From: Myxococcales bacterium
GTDB taxonomy: Bacteria > Myxococcota_A > Bradymonadia > Bradymonadales > GCA-2716585
Assembly: GCA_002716585.1 (NCBI GenBank)
Contig: PBBL01000010.1
Location: 1 to 64,000 of the forward strand
Reading direction: 5' to 3'
Length of the DNA: 64,000 bases
Below, piece after piece: positions 24,842-35,129 of the stretch (the stretch's first letter is position 1; every line of letters begins with the position of its first letter). The notes beneath the pieces are model-generated. The model made no database searches. It had not been told where the DNA came from and saw only the letters and a list, made by a program, of their open reading frames with translations. Position numbers and translations under genes: made by a program.

Positions 24842-27800
24842 TCACTCGCCATCGCCTGGTGGTGGAGGCGGCGGGGCCTGGAGCACCTCAATGTCCTCGT
24901 CGCCGATGATGACCGAGGTCACCTCGTCTTCGCCAGCCACCCCGAAGGCGGGCATCGCCCTGGGAGGAGGTGGGACGTCAGGGACAACCCACGCGTCCTC
25001 ATCCACGATCAGCGCGTCGTCGTCATCGATGACGATCGCCTCGTCCTCATCGTCGCCTTCGTCGCTGTCGATTGAGGGGGCCTCCTCAGCGGGCGCGCCT
25101 TCATCCTCGGCGACGGCGTCCTCGACGCTCTCCTCGTCCTCGTCGCGCTCCGCCTCGGGTGGGTGGGGAGCGCTCTCAACGACCTCGATCACCTCGGCGT
25201 CAGAGACCTCGATCACCTCGGCGATCTCATCTTCGGAGACCTCAATCACGTCGGGCTCCGCGTCCTCTTTGTCGGTCGCCTCCGCGTCGCCGCTGGCGTC
25301 GCCTGCTTCAGGCTGCGTGGCGTCCTCCGTTGGGGGCGCGTCGCTGGCGCTGTCCGTGGCCTCCGGCGACGCGTCGATCAGCTCGACGCTGGCCTCGTGG
25401 ACGTCGCCCTCGATGTCTTCGTCTTCGTTGTCCTCGTCGTCGTAGATGACGATCTCGTTCTGCTCCGCGTCGTCGGGCTCCGCTCCCGCGTCGGGTGGCG
25501 AAGCGCCCTCGTCCTCCCTCTCCTCAGCGCCTGCGTCGTCTGGCGCAGGCTCCGCGGGCAGGTCGTCGTCGTGATGCCGAGCGTAGAGGTCGCGCAGGGC
25601 GTCGGGCGGCTCGCTCGGCGGCGTGTCGGCGGCGACGCCCTGCGCGAGCATGTCGCGTGCGGCGATGAAGTCGACGCTCAACGCGTAGCGCATCAGCTCG
25701 CGCAGGTCCCGGCTTGTGTCCATCGCGCTCTGGAGATCGGAGCACTTGCGGATGGTCGGGATCTGGATCCGCTCCTCCTCGCGCATGAGGCGCTTGACGG
25801 CGACCTGGAGGTCACCGGCCAGCATCAGCCCGACCCGAAGCGACGACGCCTGGGCGATGCGGCGCCACTGGGGCGCGGAGGGGCGATCGCTCAGCTTCTT
25901 GTGGATGGCGGCCACGAGGGTCAGCAGGCGAACCTCACGCTCGGGCGTCAGCACCTCGTTGAGGCGCTCGTGCCAACCGCGGATCCGGGCCTGCATCCCT
26001 TCATCAAAGCGGCCGCGCTCCTCCACGTCGCCGCGCTCGAACAGCGCCTCGAAGAGGGTCAGGAAGTCGAACGGGGAGTAGGCCTCGGTCAGGATGTACT
26101 CGGGGCGGGTCAGCTCAAGCGCGCGCCCGAGGACGAACCGCTGCTCCTTGTTGAACATCCCCTTGAAGACGTCCTCGCCGATGATGATCGCCGGAGGCCG
26201 CGACATGACGATCTGTATCCCCTTGAAGCCGCCCTTCTTGAGGTACAGCTCGACGTGCTCCAGCCCGAGGACGCTCCGCAGGTCGCGGAAGGTGCTGGCC
26301 GCGCTCATCCCCTTGGCGTCGCTGATGAGGTCGCCGGTGCTGACGTCGTGCTCCACCACCGACTGATACACGGCGCCGGTCAGCTCCGTGACCACGAACG
26401 CCATCAGCTCGGCGAGCGCGCCGTGGCTCTCGTTCGGGCGGACGTACAGCTCGTAGGCCTGGCCGGTCAGCTCGCCGGTTTGGGGCGTGGGGACCGGGTC
26501 GGGCGTCCTGCGGAGCTGCTGCGACTCCTCGCGGCTGAGGCACCGGCAGAAGTCGAGCATCTTCATGATCTGACGGATCCCGTCGTCGTGACGCAGCAGC
26601 GTGTAGAACGCCAGCAGCTGCCGGAGGCGCTCCTCGTTCAGCTCGGTGAGCTGGAGCAGCTCCTGCAGCGACGTCATGGCCTCCCGAGGTTGGAAGTGCT
26701 CCTCGGTCAGGAGGATCGACAGGAGGGCCTCGTGGGTCTCCACGTCGTTCGGTCGGATGTCGCGGACCTTCAGGTAGGTCTCCAGCGCCTGCGGCGTCGC
26801 GCCCAGCTCGTCCCGCAGCAGCGCGGCGAGGCGCCGCAGCAGCGCGGCGCGGCCCCGCGAGTCCCGCTCCTCGAAGCGCTCCAGTTGGTTCGCGTACAGC
26901 GCGTACAGCTCCGCGAACTCGCCCTGGCGTCCAAGCAGGAGGCTGAGGCGCTCCAGCGGCTCCGGGTCGTCGGGGTTGAGTTCAAGCGCCAGCTCGTAGG
27001 TGAACTGGGCCTCCTCCAGGTCACCGAGCCCCTTCTCCTGGATGTTGCCTCGCGCGAGCTGGTGCTTGACCGCGCGCTCCAGCCAGACCGGGTCGTCGCC
27101 CAGCTCACCCCGCAGCGCGTCGTCGCGCTCGATGAGGCGGCGCACCGCCGCGTCGGCCTCCTCCCACTGCTCCAACCTCATGTGCAGCTGCAGGGTCGTC
27201 TCCAGGAGCTGGAGGTGCCCGGGTTCGATCTGGAGCGCGGCGGTGTAGGCCTCCAGCGCCCCCGCCGGATCGTCGAGGTGCTCAGTGCAGAGGCGGCCTT
27301 TGTGCAGGAGCAGCTCAAAGCGCTCCTCCGGGTCAGCCCCTGCGATCAAGATGCCCAGGTGGCGCATCGCGGCGGCGTGGTCCTCCAGCGCCTCGGCGAT
27401 CGCCAGGCCGAGCCGATGCGACGCGACCTCCTCAGGGGCCTGCTCCAGCGCCTGTTCCAGGTGCTCCAGCGCCTGCGTGTGCTTGCGCTGGGCGTGGTAG
27501 GCGGTCGCGAGCCCGAGCAGGGACTGGGCTCGGTCGCCCGGGCTCATGGCCTCCTCGTGCTGCTTGAGCGCCTTGCTCAGGTGCCGCGTCGCCGTGGGCC
27601 AGTCCTCCTCCTCGACGGCGTGGCGACCGAGCCCGAGCAGCGCCATCAGGTTGTTGCTGCGGACGCGCAGCGCCTGGCTGTACCGCTCAATGGCCAGCTC
27701 CCGATCGCCGTACGCTTCGAGCGCCATCGCGGCGCGGGTCATGTAGGTGACGTAGGCCGGATCGGTGGCGTCCTCGTAGGGCAACAGCCGCTCCTCAGAC

Positions 27801-30800
27801 AGCTTGTGCGCCTCCATCGCCATCCTCGACACCTCGCCGCTCAACAGCTCCGCGTAGATGTCGTTGGCGGTGGCCCAGTCTTCGGTGTGGATCGCGAGGT
27901 CGCCCAGGTCGCGCAGGGCGCTCAGGTTGTCAGGCTCCTCCTGGAGCGCGGCGCGGAAGGCGTCGGCGGCCTCCTCGGGGCGATCGTGATCGCGCCAGAC
28001 CGTGCCTAGCTGCCAGCTGAGTTCGGCGCGCTGGCGAGGCTCCGGGACGCGCTCGCGCTCGATCTCCAGCAGCTCGGCGCGCAGCTCCCAGCGCTCGGTG
28101 CCTTCGAGGGTGCGGATCAGCGCGGCGCGCGCGTCGGCGTGGGTGGCGTCGGCCTCATGAGCGCCGAGGTAGCGCGCGCGCGCCTCCTCAGGGCGCTCCA
28201 GCCGCTCCTCCAGGATCTCGCCCGCGCGGAACAGGAAGTCGGCGCGGAGCGACGGCGGCAGCGCCACGTCGCCCTCCAGGGCGCAGGCCTGATCGTAGCG
28301 CGCGACGGCGATCTCCCACTCCTCCTGGCGCGCATGCAGGCGCGCCAGATCGGCCAGCGCAGGCGCGTCGTCGGGGTGCTCCTCCACGAGCTTGGTCAGC
28401 GTCTGGGTCGCCCGCGCGGGTTGGTGTATCTGCTCCTCCTGCACCTCGGCGATCTGGCGCAGGATCAACGCGCGGGTCTGGGTGTTTTCGCTGCGATCCA
28501 GCCTCATCTGGAGCGTGTCGATGTGGTCCTGCCACCGCCCGAGCGACGCGTACAGATCGGCGAGCTGCTCGATCGCCGCGACGTTCTCGGAGTCGCGCTC
28601 GATCTGATGGGAGAGCACCTCGATCGCCAGCCGCGGGTTGGAGAGCGGCCCGACGGCCAGATCCACGGTCGCTCGCATGTGCTTCTGTTGCCTCAGGCGC
28701 AACTGCTCGACGCGCAGCAGCTCCCCGTGGGCGTCCATGAGGCGCAGGCGAGGATCTTCGGGCAGCGGCGCGCTCTGGGGCTCCGCCGCTTCCTCCTCCT
28801 CGGGCTCCGACGATCCCGACTCGTCTGAAGACGCCGCGATCTCCGCGTCGTCGATCGTCTCGGGTGACTCGGGGGGGGCGCCCGAGGGGGCGTCGCTCTC
28901 TTGAGCGTCGTCGCCTTCCGTGTCTTCGCCTTCCGTGTCTTCGGGCGCCTCGACCTGCTCGGAGCCTTCCTGGGCTTCGGTCGGCTCGGCGCCTTCTTCG
29001 TCTCCCTCCGCGTCGGCGTCTTCCTCGGCGGCTTGAGGCCGGGCGGGCTCGTCGTCCAGGCGGTGAAGCTCCTCGATCAGCCCGTCGATCTCACCGACGC
29101 GGGCCTGGAACAGGCGCACGAGGTCGTCCAGCCGGTTGGTCTCCCGCATGATCGCTTCGAGCCGATCCACCGCGTCGAGGCGGCCCGGTCGAAGCTCCAG
29201 CAGCTTGCGGAGGGCTTCGATGGCGCGCGCGGGTCGGTTCAGCGCCACGTAGAGCTCGCCGAGGCGGTCGTAGCAGGAGACGAGGCGCGCGGTGTCGCCC
29301 TCGGGCGTCACCTCGATGATCTGTTCGAGGGTCCTGGCCGTGTGCTCGTGTTGCTCAAGGCGCTCGTGGAGGGTCACCAGCGCGTCGTAGATCGCGAGGT
29401 TCCGAGGTTCGAGGCGGAGCGCGCGGCGGAAGTACTCGACGGCGCGGTCCGGGTCGTTGCTCTCGGCCATCAGCTCGGCGACCTGGAGGTAGGCCTCATA
29501 GCGCGCCTGGCGATCGACGCTGCGCTCGGAGCGCTGGATGTAGAGGTCGATGAGCGACTCGACGTCGTTCTGCTCACGGAGGAGCGCCTCCATTCGATCC
29601 TGGACCTCCTCGTTGTCGGAGTCCATGTTCATCGCTTCGCGCAGGACGCCGATCGCCTCGATGGACTGACCCTGGTGCTCGTCGAGGATGCGCGCCGCGG
29701 CGAGCAGGAAGACGAGCGCGATGCTCTGGGGCGACTGATCCGCCATGTCGCGGTAGGCCTGGGCGACCTCGCCGAGGCGGTTGGCGGCCTCACCGACCTC
29801 CTCCAGGCGCTGCCGCATGGGCAGATCGGCCGGGGAGATGTGGAAGGCGCGCGTCAACGCGTCGAACGCTCGGTCGTGATCGTCGTGGGCCTCCTGGTGC
29901 ACGTCGGCGATGTGTCCCAGGAACTTGACCTGGCTGGGGACGTCGTCGCGCTGGTAGCTGGCCTCGATCGCGGACTCGTAGAGGTCGAGCAGGAGGGGCC
30001 AGCTCTCCTGCTGCGCCACCAGCGCGTGGAGGCGCTCCCGAATGGGCTCGTTCCACGGGTTGAGCTGGAAGGCCCGAGCGTAGCGATCCACAGCCTGACC
30101 GGGCGTGTTGAGGTGCTCCAGGATCAACTCGGCGGTGTCGGCGAGGATCGGGATCTGCTCCTCGGGGAAGCCGTCCAGCTCGGCCCAGCGCTGGTCGTAG
30201 ACGGCCACGAGGTCGGACCACAGGTCCGCGGTGTCCGCCAGGGCGTGCATCTGCTCCAGGGTCTTCTCTTCGTCGAGGCCCATGTCCAGCGCGCGCTTGA
30301 GGGTCTCAAACGCGGCGCGGGCGTCCCCGACCTCATCCCGTTGCAGCGCGGCCATGGCCCAGAACAGCTGCACCACGACCTCCAGGTCCACGGTTCGGTC
30401 GACGAGCTGCTCGTAGCAGGCGAGCACCCGCGGCCAGCGCTGCGCGTCGAGGCGAGCGAGCCGCTCCATCTCACGCAGCGGCTCGCCGCGCTCAGGCTGG
30501 TGGGCGAAGCACTCGGCGTAGATCTCAAACGCGTCCGAAGGCGCCTCCATGCGCTCCTCGACCAGCCTGGCCATCCGCATCATGATCGCCAGTCGGTCGT
30601 CGAGCGACGCGGCGCGGGCGGCGTCCTCGGTCATGACCTCCAGCATGAGCGGCCAGAGGCTGTGCTCCTCGGCGAGCCGAAACATCTCATCGTTGTGGGT
30701 GGGCTCGTCGGGGAACTTCTCATGCACGACCGTGAGGCAGCCGAACGCCTCCGCGTGACGCGCCTGGCCAGTCTCCAGCACCTGCGCGAGGGCCAGAAGG

Positions 30801-33800
30801 CGCTCCAGCTCCTCCTGGGGATCCTCCGTGAGGTCGAGGAGCTGAAACCGGGTGTTGACCAACGCCTCATGGTCTTCGAGCTGCTCGTAGAGCGTCTCCA
30901 GCTGAAGCAGCGTGTCGCGGTGGGTCGGGTCGATCGCCAGGACGCGGGTCAACGTCCGGGCCGCGGCCGCCGCGTCGTCGAGCTGCTCGCGCTGGAGCGC
31001 GGCCAGCTCGGTGATCAGCGCGATCGGGTCATCGACCTCGTGATGGATGCGCCGCTCCTGGGCGTCGGCCGCCTCGCTCCACCGCTCCTGCTGTCGGAGC
31101 AGCGCGACGAGGCGCGTGAGCGCCTCGCGGTCGTCGGGGTGTTCGGAGACGAGCGCCTCCAGGCGCTCGGTGGCGAGCGCCGGATCGTCGAGGCGCTCCT
31201 CGGCGAGCCGCGCCTGCTCGTGGAGCAGTTCGTGGCGGCGCCCGGGCTCCAGGTCCAGCTTGAGCAGCTCGTCGTTGACCGACATGAGCTGCTCCCACTC
31301 CTCGGCGTTGAGGTGGATCTCGTAGAGCTCCTGCCTCGCGAGGATGTCGTCGGGGAACTCGTCGAGGAGCTTCCGGAGGATCGCCTTGGCGTCGTCGATG
31401 TGCTCGTTCTGGCGATGCACCCGGCTGATCTTGCGGTAGAGCCGCAGGCGCGCCTGCGGCTCCTCGACGCTCTCCAGGCGAGCGGCGCAGGTGGCGATCA
31501 GGCGCTCCTGGTCCTTCTGCTGCTCGTAGAGCATCTCCAGCGCCTGGAGGGCCATCGGGTCGTGGGCGTTGATCTGGAGCACCCGGTTCCACTGGGCGAT
31601 GGCGCGCTCAGGGTCCTGAAGCTCCTGTTCGGCGAACATGGCCATGCGGGCGATGAAGCGGATCGCCTCCTCCGAGTCCTCCGTCCGCTCGGCCTCGCGA
31701 TCGAGGACCTGCATCAGGCGCTCCAAGTCGCGGACCTGGAGCAACAGCCGCTGGATCTGCTCCAACGCCTCGTCGCGGTGCTCCTGGTCGGTGAGGAGCG
31801 CGTCGTAGTGGGCGGTGGCGTCCTCAAGCCGCTCCATCACGACCATCAAACGAGCCCGCCGCAGCGTCAGGTCCCCACGCGAGCGGCGCTCGCCCGCCCG
31901 GGAAGTGACCTCGAAGTCGTCGCCCTGAGCCTCCGCCAGCTCAAGGAGGGCCAGCAGCGCGCTGGCCTCGCCGTCGTGGTCGTTCATGCGACCGGACACG
32001 TTGGCGAGCCTCAGGCGAGGCGCGGCGTCCTTCGGGGTGCGCTCGATGAGGAGCTCCAGTGTGGCGCGGGCCGCGGGGAGATCCTGGCGCTCGTCCTCGT
32101 GAAGGTCGATCAGCTCCGCGAGGCAGCCGAGTTGGCGCGCAGGCTCGGTGTTGGGGTCGCGGATCTCACCTTCGATCATCTCGACGAGGCTGTCGAGCTG
32201 ACCTTCGTCGCGGTAGAGGCCGCGCAGCCGCTCGCGGGCCTGGCTCACGTGTTCGGGCGAGACGCCAGGCATCTCGACGATGGCGGCGTGCTGGTCGATG
32301 GCGAGCTGGGGATCACCGACCCGCTCCAGCGCGAGCTGGGCCAGCTCGATGTGCCGCTCGGCGCGCTCGTCGGGCTCGGTGAGGTGCGCGAGGCCCCGCT
32401 CCAGGACCCGAAACAGCTCAAGCGCTCCGCCCTCGGCCTCGACGCGCGCCTCAAAGTAGGCGCGCACGGCGTCGTGGTTGGGTTGCAGCTCGCTGAGCTG
32501 CATCATCAGATCGCGCTCGGCGCGCTGGAGGCCTCGGCGACCCTGAAGGGCGGCGAACTCCAGCAGGAGCTGGGCGCGCTCGGCGGTGTGGTTGCGGGGG
32601 TGGAGCCAGGGTGCGTGGTCGAGCGCCCAGCGGTAGAGCGTCTCCAGCTCCTCCGCTTCGTCAGTCTCGGTGAGCAGGACCGTGAGGCGCTCAAAGACGT
32701 CGCTGCGCTCGGGGTTGAGGTCGAGGATGGTGCGGTAGGCGCGCGCCGCCGTGGCGGCGTCGCCCTCCTTGTCGTGGGCGAGCTGCCCCATGCGGGTCAG
32801 CATGGCGACGCGGGCCTCGGGGTTGGGTTCGAGGGTGGCGCGTTGATCGATCAGCCCCACCAGCTCGCCCCAGCGCTCCTGCGCCGTCAGCCCCTCCTCC
32901 AGCCGCTCGGCGACGCGGTCGAGCACCGCGTGGTTGGCGTCGAGGCGGAGGGCGCTCAGGTCAAAGTCGTTGGCCTCGCGCAGCGTGTCGTCGAAGCGAG
33001 GCGAGGAGGGCGTCATCGCGCCCAGCTCGTCGCGGACGACGTCGGCGATGGCGACGTGTATCCAGGCGGCCTCGTCGGGGCGGTCGGCCTCGGTGTAGGC
33101 CTCCTCCAGCGTGGCGAGCGCCTCGCCCCCGTCTTCGGAGCGCACCAGCTCCAGCAGGAGCGCGCGGGCGTCGCTTGAGTCCGGCGCGAGGCCGATGGCG
33201 CGGCTGAGCGCTTCAATGGCGCGGGCCTTGTCCCCGACGTCGTCGACCAGCACGCGGCTCTTGGCGAGCAGCAGCCCGGCGGCGGCCTCGGGATCTTCGG
33301 TGACCTGGAGCTGGACGTCGTAGAGGTGGGCGACCATCTCCATGTTGTCCATGCGCCGGTAGAGGTCGCGGCCCGCCTCGATGTACTGCGGCCGCTCGGG
33401 GGCGCGCTGGAAGGCCTGCTGGTAATGGTGCATGGCCCGCTCGTGGTCGCCCACCTCCTGCTCCAGGATCTGCCCCAGCTCGAAGTGGAGGGCGCCTTGC
33501 TCCGCCTCGGAGGCGGCCCCGTCCAGGCTCAGCTCGTAGAGGTCGATCAGCACCTCCCACTGCGACGAGCGCTGGCAGATGGTGTGCAGGAGCGCCTTGA
33601 TCCGATTCAGGTAATAGCCCTGGCGGTACAGCTCCAGCAGCCCGTCCATGATGGGCGTGACCGCGTCCTGGGCGAGGCCCGAGGCGACCTCGTAATGCTC
33701 CAGCGCGCGGTCGGGGCGCCCCATGGGGCCTGCGCTGATCCGGGCCATCTCGACGAGCAGGGCGGCGCGGCGCTCGTTGTCCCGCTCGCGCGCCTCCTCC

Positions 33801-34975
33801 TTCTCCAGCAGCTCCAGCAGCGGCTCGAACTGCTCCTGGGCCCGGCGGATCGCCTTGAGCACCTGGATGGTCGGCGCATGCTGGGGGTCGCGATCGAGCA
33901 GGATGTGCAGGCGCTCCAGGATGAGGTCGGCCTGGGCGCTGTCCTCGGTGAACGCCTGATCGAGGAGCGCGCTGGCGGCGTCCGGGTCGGAGAGCTGCTC
34001 GCGCTCGATGTCGGCCAGCTCGATGAGGATGTTGGCGCGCGCGGCGTCGGAGTGAGACGCTGTCGCCTCCCGCTCTCCGACGCTCACGGCGTCGCGCCAC
34101 GCCCGCTGCTCCATCAACAGCTCGCGCAGCAGCCCGAGCGCCGCGGGCTCATCGCCGGTGCGGTCGATCAAGGCGCCGAGCGCGTCGGACACCGCGCGGA
34201 CGTCCGCGCCCGCCTGGTAGGCGCGCTCCAGCCAGGCGACGGGGCGCTCCGGTTTGTCGAGGGCGATCGCCCCGACCTCGCCCATCTCCAACAGGAGCTT
34301 CGCCTCACTCCTGGGGTCGGGTCGGTCGCCGAGGCTGTCCAGGCGCCGCTGGAGCAGCTCGATCAGGCCATGGGCGTCCTCTTTCTGAGGGAGCCCGGCG
34401 CGCAGCACCGCGCTCAGCGCCTCAAAGACGCGGTCGTCGCCCGGGTGGTCGAGGGAGAGCGCTCGCAGCGCCTTGCGCGCCTGCTCGCGGCGACCCCCCT
34501 GCGGCTCCTCGGCGGCTTGGCGGTAGGCCTCGGCGGCGGCCGGGATGTCGTGCAGGCGCGTGTGGCTCAGCTCGCCCAGCTTCAACCAGGCGCGCGCTCG
34601 GTCTGCGCTCGTGGTCGCGGACTCCGCCTCCGCGCGCGCCAGCTCACAGAGGTTGCTCCAGTCGCCGCGGGCCCAGCACAGCTCCTCAAGCGCTTGACGG
34701 ATCTGTCCGCGCGTCTCCTGATCGAAGCCGTCGAGCAGACTCATGATCCGACGATACGCCTTGCGGGCGTGGGTGTCGTCGTCCTGCTGGGACCACACCT
34801 CGGCGACCGTCAGGTAGAGGAACACCGCCTCCTCGCCGCCCACCGCCTCGGCGCGGCGAGTGTAGAGGTCGGTCAACCCTGCGAAGTCCCCCTCCTGCTC
34901 CAGCGACTCGCGCAGGCGCGCGAACAGGACTGGGTCGTTGGGGCGGCTCTCAAAACCTCTCCAGAGGCTCTCCAT
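24842..34975 (-). CDS. Giant TPR protein with acidic segments and C-terminal globular domain
   Basis: At 3377 residues this is by far the largest gene here. ATG 34975 has GGAG 7 bases upstream, which favours it over GTG 34996. No signal peptide or membrane helix is visible, so it is probably cytoplasmic. Residues 1-1960 and 2070-2750 are almost continuous TPR units (AIEALRKLLELRPGRLDAVD; ALEHLEQALEQAPEEVASH). A Glu/Asp/Ala-rich insert of about 100 residues separates the two arrays. A globular domain follows at about 2760-3110 (IIIGEDVFKGMFNKEQRFVL, GRALELTRPEYILTEAYS), of a type attached to large TPR proteins in deltaproteobacteria; it falls in a place resembling a protease helix but has no HExxH. 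The last 265 residues are highly acidic. A scaffold role is inferred. Confidence 0.85.
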   Translation of the reverse strand: MESLWRGFESRPNDPVLFARLRESLEQEGDFAGLTDLYTRRAEAVGGEEAVFLYLTVAEVWSQQDDDTHARKAYRRIMSLLDGFDQETRGQIRQALEELCWARGDWSNLCELARAEAESATTSADRARAWLKLGELSHTRLHDIPAAAEAYRQAAEEPQGGRREQARKALRALSLDHPGDDRVFEALSAVLRAGLPQKEDAHGLIELLQRRLDSLGDRPDPRSEAKLLLEMGEVGAIALDKPERPVAWLERAYQAGADVRAVSDALGALIDRTGDEPAALGLLRELLMEQRAWRDAVSVGEREATASHSDAARANILIELADIEREQLSDPDAASALLDQAFTEDSAQADLILERLHILLDRDPQHAPTIQVLKAIRRAQEQFEPLLELLEKEEARERDNERRAALLVEMARISAGPMGRPDRALEHYEVASGLAQDAVTPIMDGLLELYRQGYYLNRIKALLHTICQRSSQWEVLIDLYELSLDGAASEAEQGALHFELGQILEQEVGDHERAMHHYQQAFQRAPERPQYIEAGRDLYRRMDNMEMVAHLYDVQLQVTEDPEAAAGLLLAKSRVLVDDVGDKARAIEALSRAIGLAPDSSDARALLLELVRSEDGGEALATLEEAYTEADRPDEAAWIHVAIADVVRDELGAMTPSSPRFDDTLREANDFDLSALRLDANHAVLDRVAERLEEGLTAQERWGELVGLIDQRATLEPNPEARVAMLTRMGQLAHDKEGDAATAARAYRTILDLNPERSDVFERLTVLLTETDEAEELETLYRWALDHAPWLHPRNHTAERAQLLLEFAALQGRRGLQRAERDLMMQLSELQPNHDAVRAYFEARVEAEGGALELFRVLERGLAHLTEPDERAERHIELAQLALERVGDPQLAIDQHAAIVEMPGVSPEHVSQARERLRGLYRDEGQLDSLVEMIEGEIRDPNTEPARQLGCLAELIDLHEDERQDLPAARATLELLIERTPKDAAPRLRLANVSGRMNDHDGEASALLALLELAEAQGDDFEVTSRAGERRSRGDLTLRRARLMVVMERLEDATAHYDALLTDQEHRDEALEQIQRLLLQVRDLERLMQVLDREAERTEDSEEAIRFIARMAMFAEQELQDPERAIAQWNRVLQINAHDPMALQALEMLYEQQKDQERLIATCAARLESVEEPQARLRLYRKISRVHRQNEHIDDAKAILRKLLDEFPDDILARQELYEIHLNAEEWEQLMSVNDELLKLDLEPGRRHELLHEQARLAEERLDDPALATERLEALVSEHPDDREALTRLVALLRQQERWSEAADAQERRIHHEVDDPIALITELAALQREQLDDAAAAARTLTRVLAIDPTHRDTLLQLETLYEQLEDHEALVNTRFQLLDLTEDPQEELERLLALAQVLETGQARHAEAFGCLTVVHEKFPDEPTHNDEMFRLAEEHSLWPLMLEVMTEDAARAASLDDRLAIMMRMARLVEERMEAPSDAFEIYAECFAHQPERGEPLREMERLARLDAQRWPRVLACYEQLVDRTVDLEVVVQLFWAMAALQRDEVGDARAAFETLKRALDMGLDEEKTLEQMHALADTADLWSDLVAVYDQRWAELDGFPEEQIPILADTAELILEHLNTPGQAVDRYARAFQLNPWNEPIRERLHALVAQQESWPLLLDLYESAIEASYQRDDVPSQVKFLGHIADVHQEAHDDHDRAFDALTRAFHISPADLPMRQRLEEVGEAANRLGEVAQAYRDMADQSPQSIALVFLLAAARILDEHQGQSIEAIGVLREAMNMDSDNEEVQDRMEALLREQNDVESLIDLYIQRSERSVDRQARYEAYLQVAELMAESNDPDRAVEYFRRALRLEPRNLAIYDALVTLHERLEQHEHTARTLEQIIEVTPEGDTARLVSCYDRLGELYVALNRPARAIEALRKLLELRPGRLDAVDRLEAIMRETNRLDDLVRLFQARVGEIDGLIEELHRLDDEPARPQAAEEDADAEGDEEGAEPTEAQEGSEQVEAPEDTEGEDTEGDDAQESDAPSGAPPESPETIDDAEIAASSDESGSSEPEEEEAAEPQSAPLPEDPRLRLMDAHGELLRVEQLRLRQQKHMRATVDLAVGPLSNPRLAIEVLSHQIERDSENVAAIEQLADLYASLGRWQDHIDTLQMRLDRSENTQTRALILRQIAEVQEEQIHQPARATQTLTKLVEEHPDDAPALADLARLHARQEEWEIAVARYDQACALEGDVALPPSLRADFLFRAGEILEERLERPEEARARYLGAHEADATHADARAALIRTLEGTERWELRAELLEIERERVPEPRQRAELSWQLGTVWRDHDRPEEAADAFRAALQEEPDNLSALRDLGDLAIHTEDWATANDIYAELLSGEVSRMAMEAHKLSEERLLPYEDATDPAYVTYMTRAAMALEAYGDRELAIERYSQALRVRSNNLMALLGLGRHAVEEEDWPTATRHLSKALKQHEEAMSPGDRAQSLLGLATAYHAQRKHTQALEHLEQALEQAPEEVASHRLGLAIAEALEDHAAAMRHLGILIAGADPEERFELLLHKGRLCTEHLDDPAGALEAYTAALQIEPGHLQLLETTLQLHMRLEQWEEADAAVRRLIERDDALRGELGDDPVWLERAVKHQLARGNIQEKGLGDLEEAQFTYELALELNPDDPEPLERLSLLLGRQGEFAELYALYANQLERFEERDSRGRAALLRRLAALLRDELGATPQALETYLKVRDIRPNDVETHEALLSILLTEEHFQPREAMTSLQELLQLTELNEERLRQLLAFYTLLRHDDGIRQIMKMLDFCRCLSREESQQLRRTPDPVPTPQTGELTGQAYELYVRPNESHGALAELMAFVVTELTGAVYQSVVEHDVSTGDLISDAKGMSAASTFRDLRSVLGLEHVELYLKKGGFKGIQIVMSRPPAIIIGEDVFKGMFNKEQRFVLGRALELTRPEYILTEAYSPFDFLTLFEALFERGDVEERGRFDEGMQARIRGWHERLNEVLTPEREVRLLTLVAAIHKKLSDRPSAPQWRRIAQASSLRVGLMLAGDLQVAVKRLMREEERIQIPTIRKCSDLQSAMDTSRDLRELMRYALSVDFIAARDMLAQGVAADTPPSEPPDALRDLYARHHDDDLPAEPAPDDAGAEEREDEGASPPDAGAEPDDAEQNEIVIYDDEDNEDEDIEGDVHEASVELIDASPEATDSASDAPPTEDATQPEAGDASGDAEATDKEDAEPDVIEVSEDEIAEVIEVSDAEVIEVVESAPHPPEAERDEDEESVEDAVAEDEGAPAEEAPSIDSDEGDDEDEAIVIDDDDALIVDEDAWVVPDVPPPPRAMPAFGVAGEDEVTSVIIGDEDIEVLQAPPPPPPGDGE

Positions 34976-35007
34976 TCTGATCTCCGACCGGGCCACGCGC
35001 CTATATC

Positions 35008-35013
35008 ATTATA
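35008..35013 (-). promoter_or_regulatory. Perfect -10 box upstream of the giant TPR gene
   Basis: On the minus strand the sequence reads TATAAT at 35013-35008 inside the AT-rich TCTATATAATGATATAGG, 33 bases before the ATG at 34975. This is the only AT island in a GC-rich intergenic stretch. No good -35 hexamer is found at 16-18 bases, so an activator or an extended element may be needed. Confidence 0.4.
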
Positions 35014-35129
35014 TAGAGGTCCAAAGGCGTGCGGGTTCAGTGGCATCACGCATCGTGCGGCACACATTACCACGCATCCCCCATGACTCCAATCTCCCAC
35101 CCACGCGTGCGAGCGCCGCGTCAGACGGG

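Noticed and set aside
28901-33178. A 1425-codon open frame on the plus strand, antisense to the giant TPR gene
   Set aside because: It is a by-product of high GC and biased codons in the TPR gene. Its translation is low-complexity (Val, Leu, Gly, Arg-rich), with no domain and no ribosome site. The same applies to 25163-28009 and 33326-35086.
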